Positions 48,258 to 56,579 of a stretch of 64,000 nt of DNA are shown here, in pieces; the stretch's first letter is position 1, and each line of letters starts with the position of its first letter. The position numbers were made by a program, and so were the translations under genes. Where the stretch lies: positions 1 to 64,000 of the forward strand of contig NZ_JOFT01000032.1 of the NCBI RefSeq assembly GCF_000725805.1, written 5' to 3'. The stretch comes from Streptomyces xanthophaeus (lineage in GTDB: Bacteria; Actinomycetota; Actinomycetes; Streptomycetales; Streptomycetaceae). Below the pieces are notes generated by a model. The model ran no database searches. It was not told where the DNA came from and saw nothing but the letters and a program-made list of their open reading frames with translations.

Positions 48258-49169
48258 ATGACCGGCACCGATCTCACCGCCGCTGTTACCACCACCGCTG
48301 TTACCACCACCGCTGACACGTCCGTGTTCATCCCCTCCCCCGCGACCGCCTACCAGGGGGACATCGCCCGTTACTGGGACCACGAGGCCAGGCCCGTGAA
48401 CCTGCGCCTCGGTGACGTCGACGGCCTTTACCACCACCACTACGGCATCGGCGACGTCGACCACGCCGCCCTCGGCGACGCGGACGACAGCGCGTACGAG
48501 AAGAGGCTGATCGCCGAACTCCACCGCCTGGAATCGGCCCAGGCCGAACTCCTCCTGGACCACCTCGGCGCCATCGGGCGCGATGACACCCTCGTGGACG
48601 CGGGCTGCGGCCGCGGTGGTTCCATGGTCATGGCCCACCAGCGCTTCGGGTGCAAGGTCGAGGGCGTCACCCTGTCGGCGAAGCAGGCCGACTTCGCCAA
48701 CCACCGGGCCGGTGAACTCGGCATCCAGGACCACGTGCGCGCCCGCGTCTGCAACATGCTCGGCACGCCCTTCGAGACGGGGCAGGCCGCCGCCTCCTGG
48801 AACAACGAGTCGAGCATGTACGTCGACCTGCACGACCTCTTCGCCGAGCACTCCCGCATCCTCGAGGTCGGCGGCCGCTACGTGACCATCACCGGCTGCT
48901 GGAACCCGCGCTACGGCCAGCCCTCGAAGTGGGTCTCGCAGATCAACGCCCACTTCGAGTGCAACATCCACTCGCGCCGGGAGTACCTGCGCGCGATGGC
49001 CGACAATCGTCTCGTACCGCAGGCCGTCATCGACCTCACGCCCGAGACCCTGCCGTACTGGGAGCTGCGGGCCACGTCCTCGCTGGTCACCGGTATCGAG
49101 GAGGCGTTCATCAACTCCTACAAGGACGGCTCGTTCCAGTACGTCCTGATCGCAGCCGACCGCGTCTGA
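48258..49169 (+). CDS. gppmt: Geranyl diphosphate 2-C-methyltransferase
   Basis: A 303-residue SAM-dependent methyltransferase that adds a methyl group to C2 of GPP, the first step to 2-methylisoborneol. VDAGCGRGGS (113-122) is the SAM loop. ITGCWNPRYGQPSKWVSQIN and the aromatic YHHHYGIGD (residues 58-66) are typical of this enzyme. ATG 48258 follows AAGGACGGA. The N-terminus has a 15-bp perfect tandem duplication (48282-48311) that repeats AVTTT. Last gene of the operon, followed by a strong terminator. Confidence 0.97.
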   Translation: MTGTDLTAAVTTTAVTTTADTSVFIPSPATAYQGDIARYWDHEARPVNLRLGDVDGLYHHHYGIGDVDHAALGDADDSAYEKRLIAELHRLESAQAELLLDHLGAIGRDDTLVDAGCGRGGSMVMAHQRFGCKVEGVTLSAKQADFANHRAGELGIQDHVRARVCNMLGTPFETGQAAASWNNESSMYVDLHDLFAEHSRILEVGGRYVTITGCWNPRYGQPSKWVSQINAHFECNIHSRREYLRAMADNRLVPQAVIDLTPETLPYWELRATSSLVTGIEEAFINSYKDGSFQYVLIAADRV

Positions 49170-49179
49170 GCCCTTCGCC

Positions 49180-49221
49180 GTGCGGCTCCGCCGGCCGTTT
49201 CCGCGGCCGACGGAGCCGCAC
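49180..49221. terminator. Bidirectional terminator of the 2-MIB operon and MscS gene
   Basis: An 18-bp stem (49180-49197 with 49204-49221) with a single G-U-type mismatch and a 6-base loop. It lies in the 58-base gap between two convergent genes. Confidence 0.85.
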
Positions 49222-49227
49222 TGCCCG

Positions 49228-50337
49228 TCAGATGCCGCTGTCCGTGCGGAGCGACGGTGACGCGCCGCGCTGGTGCGGGACCGGCACGTGCGGGGACGGG
49301 GCCGGGAGCTCGTCCCGCTGGAGGGCGACCGTATGGGTCGGCGCGGGGATCGAGATGCCCTCCGCACGGAACCGCTTGTGCAGCCGCTTGATGAACTCGT
49401 GCTTGATCCGGTACTGGTCGCTGAACTCGCCGACACCCAGGATCACGGTGAAGTTGATGCGGGAGTCCGCGAACGTGTGGAAGCGGACCAGCCCTTCGTG
49501 GTCGGGGACCGCCCCGTTGATCTCGGTCATCACGCCGTCGACGACGTCGAGGGTCACCCGCTCGACGTGCTCCAGGTCGCTCTCGTAGCCCACGCCCGCC
49601 TGGACCAGGATCGAGAACTGGTGCTCGGGCTGGGTGAAGTTGGTCATGTTCGTCCGCGCGAGACGCCCGTTCGGGATGATGACCAGGTTGTTCGACAGGT
49701 TGCGCACCACCGTGTTGCGCCAGTTGATGTCGACGACGTACCCCTCCTCACCGCTGGTGAGCCGGATGTAGTCACCGGGCTGCACGGTCTTCGAGGCGAG
49801 GATGTGCACTCCGGCGAAGAGGTTCGCGAGGGTGTCCTGGAGTGCCAGGGCCACCGCCAGGCCACCCACTCCGAGCGCGGTGACCAGGGGCGCGATGGAC
49901 ACGCCGAGGGTCTCCAGGGCAACGAGGACGCCCATCACGAGGACCACGATCCGCGTGATGTTGACGAAGATGGAGGCCGACGCGGCCACCCCGGTGCGTG
50001 CCCCCGCCACGGACTGGACGAGGCCCGCGACGACCCGCGCCGCGCTGAGCGTGGCGATGAGGATGAGCAGGGCGGTCAGGGACTGGTTCACGAAGCCCGA
50101 GACCCGCGCGGTGAGCGGCAGGGTCGTGGCGGCCACCGCGGCGCCCGCGATGAGCGCGGCACCCGGGGCGATGGTGCGCAGCGCGTCGACGATGACGTCG
50201 TCCCCTCGCCACCGGGTCCGCTCGGCGTGCCGGCCCAGCCACCGCAGGAGGGCGCGCAGGAGCAGCCCGGCCGCGGCGCCCGCCGCCAGCGCGATGCCCG
50301 CGACCAGCCAGTCGTGCAGGACGAGATCGCGGTTCAA
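49228..50337 (-). CDS. MscS-family small-conductance mechanosensitive channel
   Basis: A 369-residue membrane protein. It has five N-terminal transmembrane helices, and the last (LVTALGVGGLAVALALQDTL) is the pore-lining Gly/Ala-rich TM3 of MscS. ILASKTVQPGDYIRLTSGEE and WRNTVVRNLSNNLVIIPNGR form the beta domain, followed by the alpha/beta vestibule. The C-terminus adds a Pro/His-rich tail. The start is TTG 50337 behind GGAGGGGG. It releases osmolytes on osmotic downshock. It is a single gene. Confidence 0.93.
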   Translation of the reverse strand: MNRDLVLHDWLVAGIALAAGAAAGLLLRALLRWLGRHAERTRWRGDDVIVDALRTIAPGAALIAGAAVAATTLPLTARVSGFVNQSLTALLILIATLSAARVVAGLVQSVAGARTGVAASASIFVNITRIVVLVMGVLVALETLGVSIAPLVTALGVGGLAVALALQDTLANLFAGVHILASKTVQPGDYIRLTSGEEGYVVDINWRNTVVRNLSNNLVIIPNGRLARTNMTNFTQPEHQFSILVQAGVGYESDLEHVERVTLDVVDGVMTEINGAVPDHEGLVRFHTFADSRINFTVILGVGEFSDQYRIKHEFIKRLHKRFRAEGISIPAPTHTVALQRDELPAPSPHVPVPHQRGASPSLRTDSGI

Positions 50338-50540
50338 CGGACCCCCTCCGCAGCGCGGCTCCGGCCGGGGCCCGGGGGCGTGGCGGCGGCGGGCGCTGCC
50401 GACCGTCGTATGAGGTGTGTCGTCACCTTGTCACCTGTCAGTTCGTCGTGCTGTCAACCGCGTTCGGGCGTGTGTACGCATCCGGAACGGGCTGCCATCC
50501 TGCCCCATGGCGAGGTGACGTACTGCAGGCGGGGCGGCGG

Positions 50541-51815
50541 CTACCGTCGTACGGCGGCGTGTTCGAGGACGGCGCGGACCTCTGCGGTGATCGCGCTCTC
50601 GTTGCGTTCGAACTCGGGGCCCGTCAGCAGCTGGGGATCGGACGGCAGTCCGGTGAGCACCGGGGTGTGGAGGTGGCCGCCGGGCAGGTGCGGGGCGAGT
50701 TCGGCGCGCAGCCGGTTGGAGCGGTAGGCGACCTCGTTGGACAGGTAGCCGCCCCCGCCGCCCGCCACGGCACGCGAACCCGGTGTCGGGCCGTCGGTCC
50801 GGTCGACGGGAGCCGTGCCGCCCGCCGGGATCTCGGTCACCTCGGTATTGAGGAGGACCGGGTACGGGGTCTGCACGGCGGAGGTCACCGCGTCGGCGGG
50901 CAGTGTGGTGCGGATGAACTCCGGGCCCGGGCCGAGGCCGGGGGCCGTCACCGGACGCTCGCGGGTGCCACCGGAGAGGGCGCGCGCGTTGTCGGGGTAC
51001 GGGTCGGCGGACCGCGCCCGCCCCGCCCAGTCCTCCAGGGTGAAGATGCCGGGGTAGCCCTGGCTGACGCTGGTGATGATGTCGGCCGACGCGGGACCGG
51101 CGGCCAGGCGCGGGGCGAACGCCCGCTCCACCATGCCGGCGTCGAAGTCGGCGTACCGCACGGGCAGGACGACGGCGCGGATCTCCGCCGGGCTGCCGTC
51201 GGCGAGTGTCACGCGGCGCCCGTTGAGCTGTAGGGCGGCCGATCCGGACGGGTTGGCGCGGCGGATCTCCGCGTCGAGCCCGAAGGGGTCGAATCCGCTG
51301 ATGAAGATCCTTCGTACGCCGGGTGCCGTCCGGAAGGCGTTGTCGGTGAGGCCGCGGGAGTCGTCCTCGAAGCGGGCGCGGAGAACCGCCCGGTCGACGG
51401 TGAACCGCGGCTGCCAGCGGGCGAGTTCGGCGGTCATGCCGAGCCGCGCCCAGTACAGCGGGCGATCGTCACCGGGGGCGAGGTCGCCGCCGGGCCGCTG
51501 CCCCTGGGCCCGCCGTACGGAGGCCTGCCAGAGGGCCTGGCCCCAGGAGCCGAGGATCCGTTCGGCCTCGGCGGGGGTGCGCGCCGCGCACAGGGCGGCG
51601 GGGAACCGCCGTACGAAGTCTCCGAACCCGGCACGTTCGACCAGGGCGGTGGTACGGGCGTCCGCGAGCCGTGCCTGTTCGGCATCGAGCGGCACGGAGG
51701 CCGGGGGGCGGCAGGCGGACGCGCCGTCGGCCGCGTGCGCGGGCGAGGCGACCGCCATGGGGAGGACGGTGACGAGAAGGGCAGCGGCCGATGCCGCACG
51801 CCGTAAGAGCATCAT
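50541..51815 (-). CDS. Secreted pyroglutamyl-peptidase-I-like protein with Ser in place of the catalytic Cys
   Basis: An exported protein of about 424 residues. ATG 51815 starts a signal peptide (MMLLRRAASAAALLVTVLPM); GTG 51827 is the alternative, but TAGTGT eight bases before the ATG suggests a leaderless start. Residues about 30-165 are helical and unknown. The rest resembles the C15 pyroglutamyl peptidase fold: IFISGFDPFGLDAEIRRANP, IRAVVLPVRYADFD, and TGLPSDPQLL. The place of the catalytic Cys ('AG.y.CN...Y') reads GGYLSNEVAY, with Ser, while His is kept in GGHLHTPVLTG. It may be inactive or a changed hydrolase. Monocistronic. Confidence 0.78.
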   Translation of the reverse strand: MMLLRRAASAAALLVTVLPMAVASPAHAADGASACRPPASVPLDAEQARLADARTTALVERAGFGDFVRRFPAALCAARTPAEAERILGSWGQALWQASVRRAQGQRPGGDLAPGDDRPLYWARLGMTAELARWQPRFTVDRAVLRARFEDDSRGLTDNAFRTAPGVRRIFISGFDPFGLDAEIRRANPSGSAALQLNGRRVTLADGSPAEIRAVVLPVRYADFDAGMVERAFAPRLAAGPASADIITSVSQGYPGIFTLEDWAGRARSADPYPDNARALSGGTRERPVTAPGLGPGPEFIRTTLPADAVTSAVQTPYPVLLNTEVTEIPAGGTAPVDRTDGPTPGSRAVAGGGGGYLSNEVAYRSNRLRAELAPHLPGGHLHTPVLTGLPSDPQLLTGPEFERNESAITAEVRAVLEHAAVRR

Positions 51816-52079
51816 GCGATGTGACACTACTTAGCGGCCGTCACCCCTACCAGGCACACCGGCCGAACCGGCCAGGAGAGCACGCTCGCTGGCTCGACTC
51901 CGCTGTCGACGCGTCCGGTTCGATGCACGAAACTGCCCGCGCGGCAGCGCAACCTGCCCGGTGTCACGCATTGCCTGCGCTGCCTTTGGCCTGCACCGGG
52001 CGAGTGGCCCGACGCGTACGCGGGTGAGCGGGGCCTGTGGCCCCGGCCTTCCCCGGACCGTGTACCGAGGCGGATCGCG

Positions 52080-52391
52080 TCACCCGCGGGGGCCCAGCCG
52101 TTCGGTCTGCTTGAACGCCTTGGTCTGGTCCGTGGTGCAGTGCAGCGTGACGGTCAACTCGTGGGCGGTGATGGGATCCCAGTTGGTGGCGGCGCCCTGG
52201 CGGGTCCCGGTCGCATAGACCCCGGTGGACGTGTTCTCCCAGTTCGCCTCCGGAATGGTGACGCCGACCCCGCCAGGCTCGTTGACCTGCACTCCGCGCG
52301 GCACGATCCGCCCGCCGCCGAGGGCGAGGCCCGGGAGGACGAGACACAGGGCGGCGCACGCCAGGCGCGCCCTGCAGGTGGTTCTGCTCAT
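52080..52391 (-). CDS. Small secreted protein, unknown function
   Basis: A 103-residue exported protein. ATG 52391 follows AAGGAGAAGG and starts a signal peptide (MSRTTCRARLACAALCLVLP) cut near LALGG. The mature part is short and beta-rich (VTIPEANWENTSTGVYATGT, HELTVTLHCTTDQTKAFK). No known domain. The longer frame on this strand adds an unlikely 109 residues. Confidence 0.65.
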   Translation of the reverse strand: MSRTTCRARLACAALCLVLPGLALGGGRIVPRGVQVNEPGGVGVTIPEANWENTSTGVYATGTRQGAATNWDPITAHELTVTLHCTTDQTKAFKQTERLGPRG

Positions 52392-52692
52392 GGCCTTCTC
52401 CTTCTGCTCGGGACGCTCGCTGCCCCAAGTCGCGAAGGTGCTGGGCGTCGAGGCTTTCGCCTTCGCCGGTACCTCCAACCCGCGCAGTACGGGAATCCCC
52501 GGATATCGACCGGTACGGCGACCGGGCAGCGTGAGGCGGCAAAGCCGCAGGTGAGGGGCTTGCTGGAAGTGGGCACAGCCAGGTACCGGCGTGACGTGAC
52601 CGCTCCCCATTCCAGCTTGACGGCCGACGAGGGGGGGGTAGGCGCCAGCCGTGTCCGGCGGATGGTGCGGGCGCGGATCCAAGGAGCACATC
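52392..52692. other. Divergent intergenic region
   Basis: About 300 bases between two divergent small genes. A run of eight Gs is at 52631-52638. Ribosome sites of both genes lie at the ends. I see no further gene. Confidence 0.5.
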
Positions 52693-53106
52693 ATGATTCT
52701 CATCCTCGGACTCATCATTCTGATCGCTGCCGTCGTCGTCAGCCTGGCCGGAATCTTCGGAAATACCGGCGCTGGGCATGGCCTCGGTCTCGGCGGCGAC
52801 TTCTCGATCTTCGGCTACCACGCCACGGGTTCCACCGGATCTCTCTTTCTGATCGGGATCATCGTCGGAGCCGCAGCCTTCCTGGGCCTCGCACTGGTCG
52901 TGATCGGCGCCCGCCGTTCGGCCCGGCGGGCCGCGCGAACCCGGCGGGAAGCCGGCGCATCACGGCGTGAGGCCGCAGTCGTCGACCGCGAGAGCGAGGA
53001 ACTGACCCGGCCGGGCGATGACGCCCGCACCGGAACCAATGCTCCGGTGGCCGACGCTCCCCACCGTCGAAGCCGCTGGTTCGGACACCGAGCCGCGCCC
53101 CGCTGA
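52693..53106 (+). CDS. Small membrane protein with basic tail
   Basis: A 137-residue protein with two transmembrane helices (MILILGLIILIAAVVVSLAG and LFLIGIIVGAAAFLGLALVV) separated by a Gly-rich loop (GAGHGLGLGGDFSIFGYHAT). A positively charged cytoplasmic tail with many Arg follows. It resembles the small actinobacterial membrane proteins that are upregulated by envelope stress, but no family name is certain. ATG 52693 follows AAGGAGCA. It is a single gene. Confidence 0.78.
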   Translation: MILILGLIILIAAVVVSLAGIFGNTGAGHGLGLGGDFSIFGYHATGSTGSLFLIGIIVGAAAFLGLALVVIGARRSARRAARTRREAGASRREAAVVDRESEELTRPGDDARTGTNAPVADAPHRRSRWFGHRAAPR

Positions 53107-53156
53107 CGACTGACGCTTGAACAGTAAACGCAAGGTACAAACTGATAGAAGACTGC

Positions 53157-53459
53157 ATGTGCAGCCTGGAATCCGCATTTGCATATGCATTAGCCCCCGT
53201 GCGCGAGAGACAGCCGCCACACCCTGCCCGCCTCTCCGCCGGCCCCCCGACGGGAACACCCCCGGAGGAGCGGGACCGGCACGTCAGCGAACGGCTCTCC
53301 TCCTGTGCGGCGCTGCTCGAACCGGCTCTTCGCGACGGAAGCAGCACGGCCGCGTACTGGACCGCCGCCATCCACGCCGGAGGGTCACCTTCCCCGAACA
53401 CCAACACCGACGTCTGGGCGCTGCGCCTGAACACGCACCGCGGGCACGGAAAGCGCTGA
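53157..53459 (+). CDS. Small hypothetical protein
   Basis: A 100-residue frame with a lower-GC start (MCSLESAFAYALAPVRER) and a plausible second half (LSSCAALLEPALRDGSSTAA, then YWTAAIHAGGS). There is an A/T-rich promoter-like stretch before it and a hairpin after it. There is no clear ribosome site. No domain recognised. Confidence 0.4.
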   Translation: MCSLESAFAYALAPVRERQPPHPARLSAGPPTGTPPEERDRHVSERLSSCAALLEPALRDGSSTAAYWTAAIHAGGSPSPNTNTDVWALRLNTHRGHGKR

Positions 53460-53552
53460 TCCTGCGCCGCCTCCGCACGGCGTCCGAGGCGCCCCGTGCA
53501 TGCTGCGCCCCGGACCAGCAGTGTCACCTGAGGTCCCGTAGGGGGTCTTCGG

Positions 53553-53592
53553 GTCCCCCCTCAGCGGGATCCGGGTCCTCCCGCAGGGGGAC
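53553..53592 (+). terminator. Hairpin between small hypothetical gene and membrane gene
   Basis: GTCCCCcctcaGCGGGA pairs with TCCCGCaGGGGGAC (53553-53592) with small bulges. It could end the transcript of the upstream small gene. Confidence 0.5.
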
Positions 53593-53625
53593 TCAGTCTG
53601 CCGTGGCGGACGATGTGCAGCCGCC

Positions 53626-54168
53626 GTGTCCGAAGCCAGCATGTGCGTCATGACGACAGCCGACGTTCCCCTCCCCGCAGTCGCACCCGCGCCTGTCTGG
53701 GCTCGCCGCGCCGCCCACGCCATAGCCCTGTGCGCGCTCCCGTCCGGTCTGTGGCGCATCGCCATGGCCGCCGGAATCCACGTGGGCTACAGCGACCAGG
53801 TACTGCGCGACGTCTTCGACATCCCGGGCTGGGGCATCGCGTACGTCGTCGGCCTCTCCGTCCTTACCGAGGTGGCCGCTCTGTTTCCGCTGCTGCTCGT
53901 CAGCGACCGGTGGCAGCCGCTGCGCCCCCGGGCCCTCGCCACGCTGGCCTGGACCGCCTCGGGCCTCCTGGTCCTGGTGGCGCTGTGGCAACTCGTGGTC
54001 GCCTTCACCGTCGAAAGCCAGACGTACATGTCGAGCGATGCGGCACTCGCCGTCTGGTGGTTCGCCTTCGCCCCGCTGTTCGCCACCCCCGTCCTGATGA
54101 CGGCAGTGACCTGGTCGTATGCGAAACGCCGCCGGATGGCGGAGCGCACGGGGCCGAGGGAGGCTTGA
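53626..54168 (+). CDS. Integral membrane protein, unknown function
   Basis: A protein of about 172-180 residues with four transmembrane helices (AHAIALCALPSGLWRIAMAA, IAYVVGLSVLTEVAALFPLL, LVLVALWQLVVAF, WWFAFAPLFATPVLMTAV). The start may be GTG 53626, ATG 53641 or ATG 53650; none has a clear ribosome site. It ends three bases before the alpha/beta hydrolase gene, so the two form an operon. The function is unknown. Confidence 0.75.
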   Translation: MSEASMCVMTTADVPLPAVAPAPVWARRAAHAIALCALPSGLWRIAMAAGIHVGYSDQVLRDVFDIPGWGIAYVVGLSVLTEVAALFPLLLVSDRWQPLRPRALATLAWTASGLLVLVALWQLVVAFTVESQTYMSSDAALAVWWFAFAPLFATPVLMTAVTWSYAKRRRMAERTGPREA

Positions 54169-54171
54169 GGC

Positions 54172-55089
54172 ATGCGATGGCGTAGGCCCGGTGCGGCAGC
54201 GGCCGTGGTGGCCGCCGTCCTGCTGGGGGCCGCCGCGCCGCCGCCGGGGGGCGGTGACACCGGGCGGCAGGTGGACATCGGCGGCGGACGGAAGCTGTAC
54301 CTGCAGTGCTCCGGCTCCGGAAGTCCGACAGTGGTGCTGTTGGCCGGGCTGCACGAGTCCTCCGACCCGTGGTCCCTGACCGACACCACGGCGCCCGTGC
54401 CCAAGAGCCCGGCCGTGCTGCCGGGCGTGGCCGCGTTCACCCGGGTGTGCACCTACGACCGGCCGGGCACCATCCGCTACACGCAGCCGCCGGAGCTCAC
54501 CGACCGCAGCACGCCCGTACGGGGCACCCGGGCGCTGCCCGCGATGGTCCAGGACCTGGACCGGGTGCTGACGGCCGGGCACGTGCCCGGCCCGTACCTG
54601 CTGGTGGGGCACTCCTTCGGCGGGATGCTCGCGCTGGGGTACGCGCAGGAGCACCCGGAGCGGACGCACGGGCTGGTCCTGGTCGATGCGCTGGGGCCGG
54701 CGCTGAAGCCCGCGATGGGGGCGGCCTGGCCGGCGTACGTCGAAGCGCTGCGGCATCCGGGTACGCCCTTCGACGCCGATCCCGACTTCGAGCAGGTCGA
54801 CGTCGAGGGCGGGGTCACCGCCCTCGACGACGGCGGCCCGCTCCCCCCGGTCCCGGTGGCGGTGCTCAGCAAGACGGAACCCTTCGCCGCGCCGGCCATG
54901 ATGTCCAAGGACCTGCTGGCGAAGCTGGAGGCGGCGTGGCCCAAGGCCCAGCAGGCCCTGGTGGGCCTGCGGCCACAGACCCCGCACCTGCTGGCGACCG
55001 GTAGCGACCACTACGTGCAGCTCCACGACCCTGACCTCACCATCGCGGCGGTCCGCCTCGTCGCGGACCGGGCTTCAGCGCAGCCCTAG
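54172..55089 (+). CDS. Secreted alpha/beta-fold hydrolase
   Basis: A 305-residue alpha/beta hydrolase. The nucleophile elbow is GHSFGG (Ser148), the oxyanion-loop His is in LLAGLHESSD, and the catalytic His is in GSDHYVQLHDP near the C-terminus. The acid is probably the Asp in ALDDGG or in the following VAVLSKTEP strand; this is unclear. An N-terminal hydrophobic stretch (AAAVVAAVLLGAAAP) suggests export or membrane anchoring. It is cotranscribed with the membrane protein before it. The substrate is unknown. Confidence 0.88.
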   Translation: MRWRRPGAAAAVVAAVLLGAAAPPPGGGDTGRQVDIGGGRKLYLQCSGSGSPTVVLLAGLHESSDPWSLTDTTAPVPKSPAVLPGVAAFTRVCTYDRPGTIRYTQPPELTDRSTPVRGTRALPAMVQDLDRVLTAGHVPGPYLLVGHSFGGMLALGYAQEHPERTHGLVLVDALGPALKPAMGAAWPAYVEALRHPGTPFDADPDFEQVDVEGGVTALDDGGPLPPVPVAVLSKTEPFAAPAMMSKDLLAKLEAAWPKAQQALVGLRPQTPHLLATGSDHYVQLHDPDLTIAAVRLVADRASAQP

Positions 55090-55157
55090 ACGGTCCCCGT
55101 ACGAGTCGGACCCGTCGCGACGACGAGCCTGCCGGCGCGCATGGCAGGCGTGGGGAG

Positions 55158-55370
55158 TCAGGTGCCGAACAGGCGCAGTACCCGTGTGGCGTGGGGTAGG
55201 TCTTCGGGGCTGACGGCCGTTCCCGACAGGGGCATCAGGTCCCCGTTGACGCACTGGGTGCGCTCTTGGTGGTCGATCTCCCAGTCGCGCGTCCCGGTGG
55301 TCGCGGCCGAGCTGGCGGCGTAGAGCGGACGACGGCAGCCTTGGCACCAGTAGAAGACGCGTGTGCTCAT
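55158..55370 (-). CDS. Small Cys-rich zinc-ribbon-like protein
   Basis: A 70-residue protein with one CxxC (YWCQGCRRPLYAA) and a later single Cys (TQCVNGDLMPL). It could bind zinc but has only three Cys; a His (DHQERTQC) may be the fourth ligand. ATG 55370 follows GGAGCCCG. It is convergent with the hydrolase gene. I know no function. Confidence 0.6.
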   Translation of the reverse strand: MSTRVFYWCQGCRRPLYAASSAATTGTRDWEIDHQERTQCVNGDLMPLSGTAVSPEDLPHATRVLRLFGT

Positions 55371-55583
55371 CGCGGGCTCCGGGACGATGTCGGATCGACG
55401 GCCGGGATCACAGACAAACGGAATCTCTCATTCACACCGGCTGAAACGATCCGGCACGCCCCACGTCACCCTCTCGCTCCCGTTCGGCCGCCCCCTACCG
55501 GCCCGCCGTCCGCCCGCCGTCCGCCCGGCGGGGACGGCGGGGACGGCGGGAGCGGGTTCGCCGAAGCCGGTGGGCCACACGCT

Positions 55584-55922
55584 TCAGAGCGCGGTCGGCC
55601 CCGCGGACGCCTCGTCGCGGCGACGGTACTCGGCGTTGATGCGCTGGGCTTCCTCCAGCTGGTCCTCAAGGACCACGATGCGGCAGGCCGCCTCGATCGG
55701 GGTGCCCTGGTCGACGAGTTCCCGCGCCCTGGCGGCGATGCGCAGCTGGTAGCGGGAGTAGCGGCGGTGGCCGCCCTCGGAGCGCAGCGGGGTGATGAGG
55801 CGGGCTTCGCCGATGGCACGGAGGAAGCCCTGGGTGGTGCCGAGCATCTCGGCGGCCCGGCCCATCGTGTAGGCGGGGTAGTCGTCGTCATCGAGACGGC
55901 CGAACGAGTCGTCTGCTGTCAT
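55584..55922 (-). CDS. MerR-family transcriptional regulator
   Basis: A 112-residue regulator with the MerR winged helix: AYTMGRAAEMLGTTQGFLRA, IGEARLITPLRSEGGHRRYS and YQLRIAARARELVDQGTPIE. The C-terminal part is a single dimerisation helix (VVLEDQLEEAQRINAEYRRR), with no ligand domain. ATG 55922 follows GAGAGGTGC; the longer frame adds seven residues. Short MerR proteins of this kind are frequent in Streptomyces with unclear ligand. A strong hairpin lies in its 5' region. Confidence 0.9.
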   Translation of the reverse strand: MTADDSFGRLDDDDYPAYTMGRAAEMLGTTQGFLRAIGEARLITPLRSEGGHRRYSRYQLRIAARARELVDQGTPIEAACRIVVLEDQLEEAQRINAEYRRRDEASAGPTAL

Positions 55923-55948
55923 TTGCACCTCTCTGCGAAACACGTTGA

Positions 55949-55981
55949 GGGGCCCTGGCGCCGTACCGGCACCAGGGCCCC
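55949..55981. terminator. Hairpin upstream of the MerR gene
   Basis: GGGGCCCTGG (55949-55958) pairs perfectly with 55972-55981, and GCCG/CGGC extends the stem after one mismatch. It is 27 bases before the MerR start, so on that strand it would be in the leader or end an upstream transcript. Confidence 0.55.
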
Positions 55982-56579
55982 GAAGGAACTGCTACACCAT
56001 CTGCCGACCCTCGTACAGCGTCGGCCCTCTGTTTCCGCTGATCCGACCGATATTCTGCCGGAGATGCGGGGATCGCGATTGCTTGACCGGAGACCACCTC
56101 GCTATCGATGTCCTGCGGTACCCGGGCTCATCACTTGCGCCCGGGCGATCCTGATGGCGCCTCGTTCCTCCGTTCCTCCCTCGGCGATCAACTGCTTTCC
56201 AAGCGGGTCCTGCGAACTGCACTTACTTCCACCGCGTCAACTGCGGTACCTCTCATGGCGGCCCCTGATGACTGCGGGCCACCCGGTCCGGTCGTCAGTC
56301 CCGTCGCCGTCCTGCAACAACCGTGGCTTCGACACTCCACCACCGCACCGTCCTGCGGGTACTGCTGCCCGGCAGTTCGTCTCTGCCGGGCCTTGCTTGA
56401 TCTCGGCTACGTGAGAAACCATAGCCACACCGTTGGCGAATGTCTACTGCGGCGAGGATAGATTTTCACGCGCTCGCCAGTGAGGTAATCGGCTGTTCCC
56501 GGGTTGCGCAGTGGGCGTCGCCCATTCGGCGGCAGTGCAGCGGGCGGTGAGCCGGAGCACCGGCGGGTAGGACACCACC
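55982..56579. other. Intergenic region, about 600 bases, lower GC
   Basis: It is clearly lower in GC than its surroundings and its short frames (for example 56108-56461) lack codon bias and ribosome sites. It may hold the promoters of the MerR and oxygenase genes, a small RNA or a transferred fragment. No tRNA or repeat was seen. Confidence 0.4.

Noticed and set aside
56108..56461. Possible 117-residue gene
   Set aside because: No ribosome site, weak codon bias and no sensible protein pattern in a lower-GC gap.
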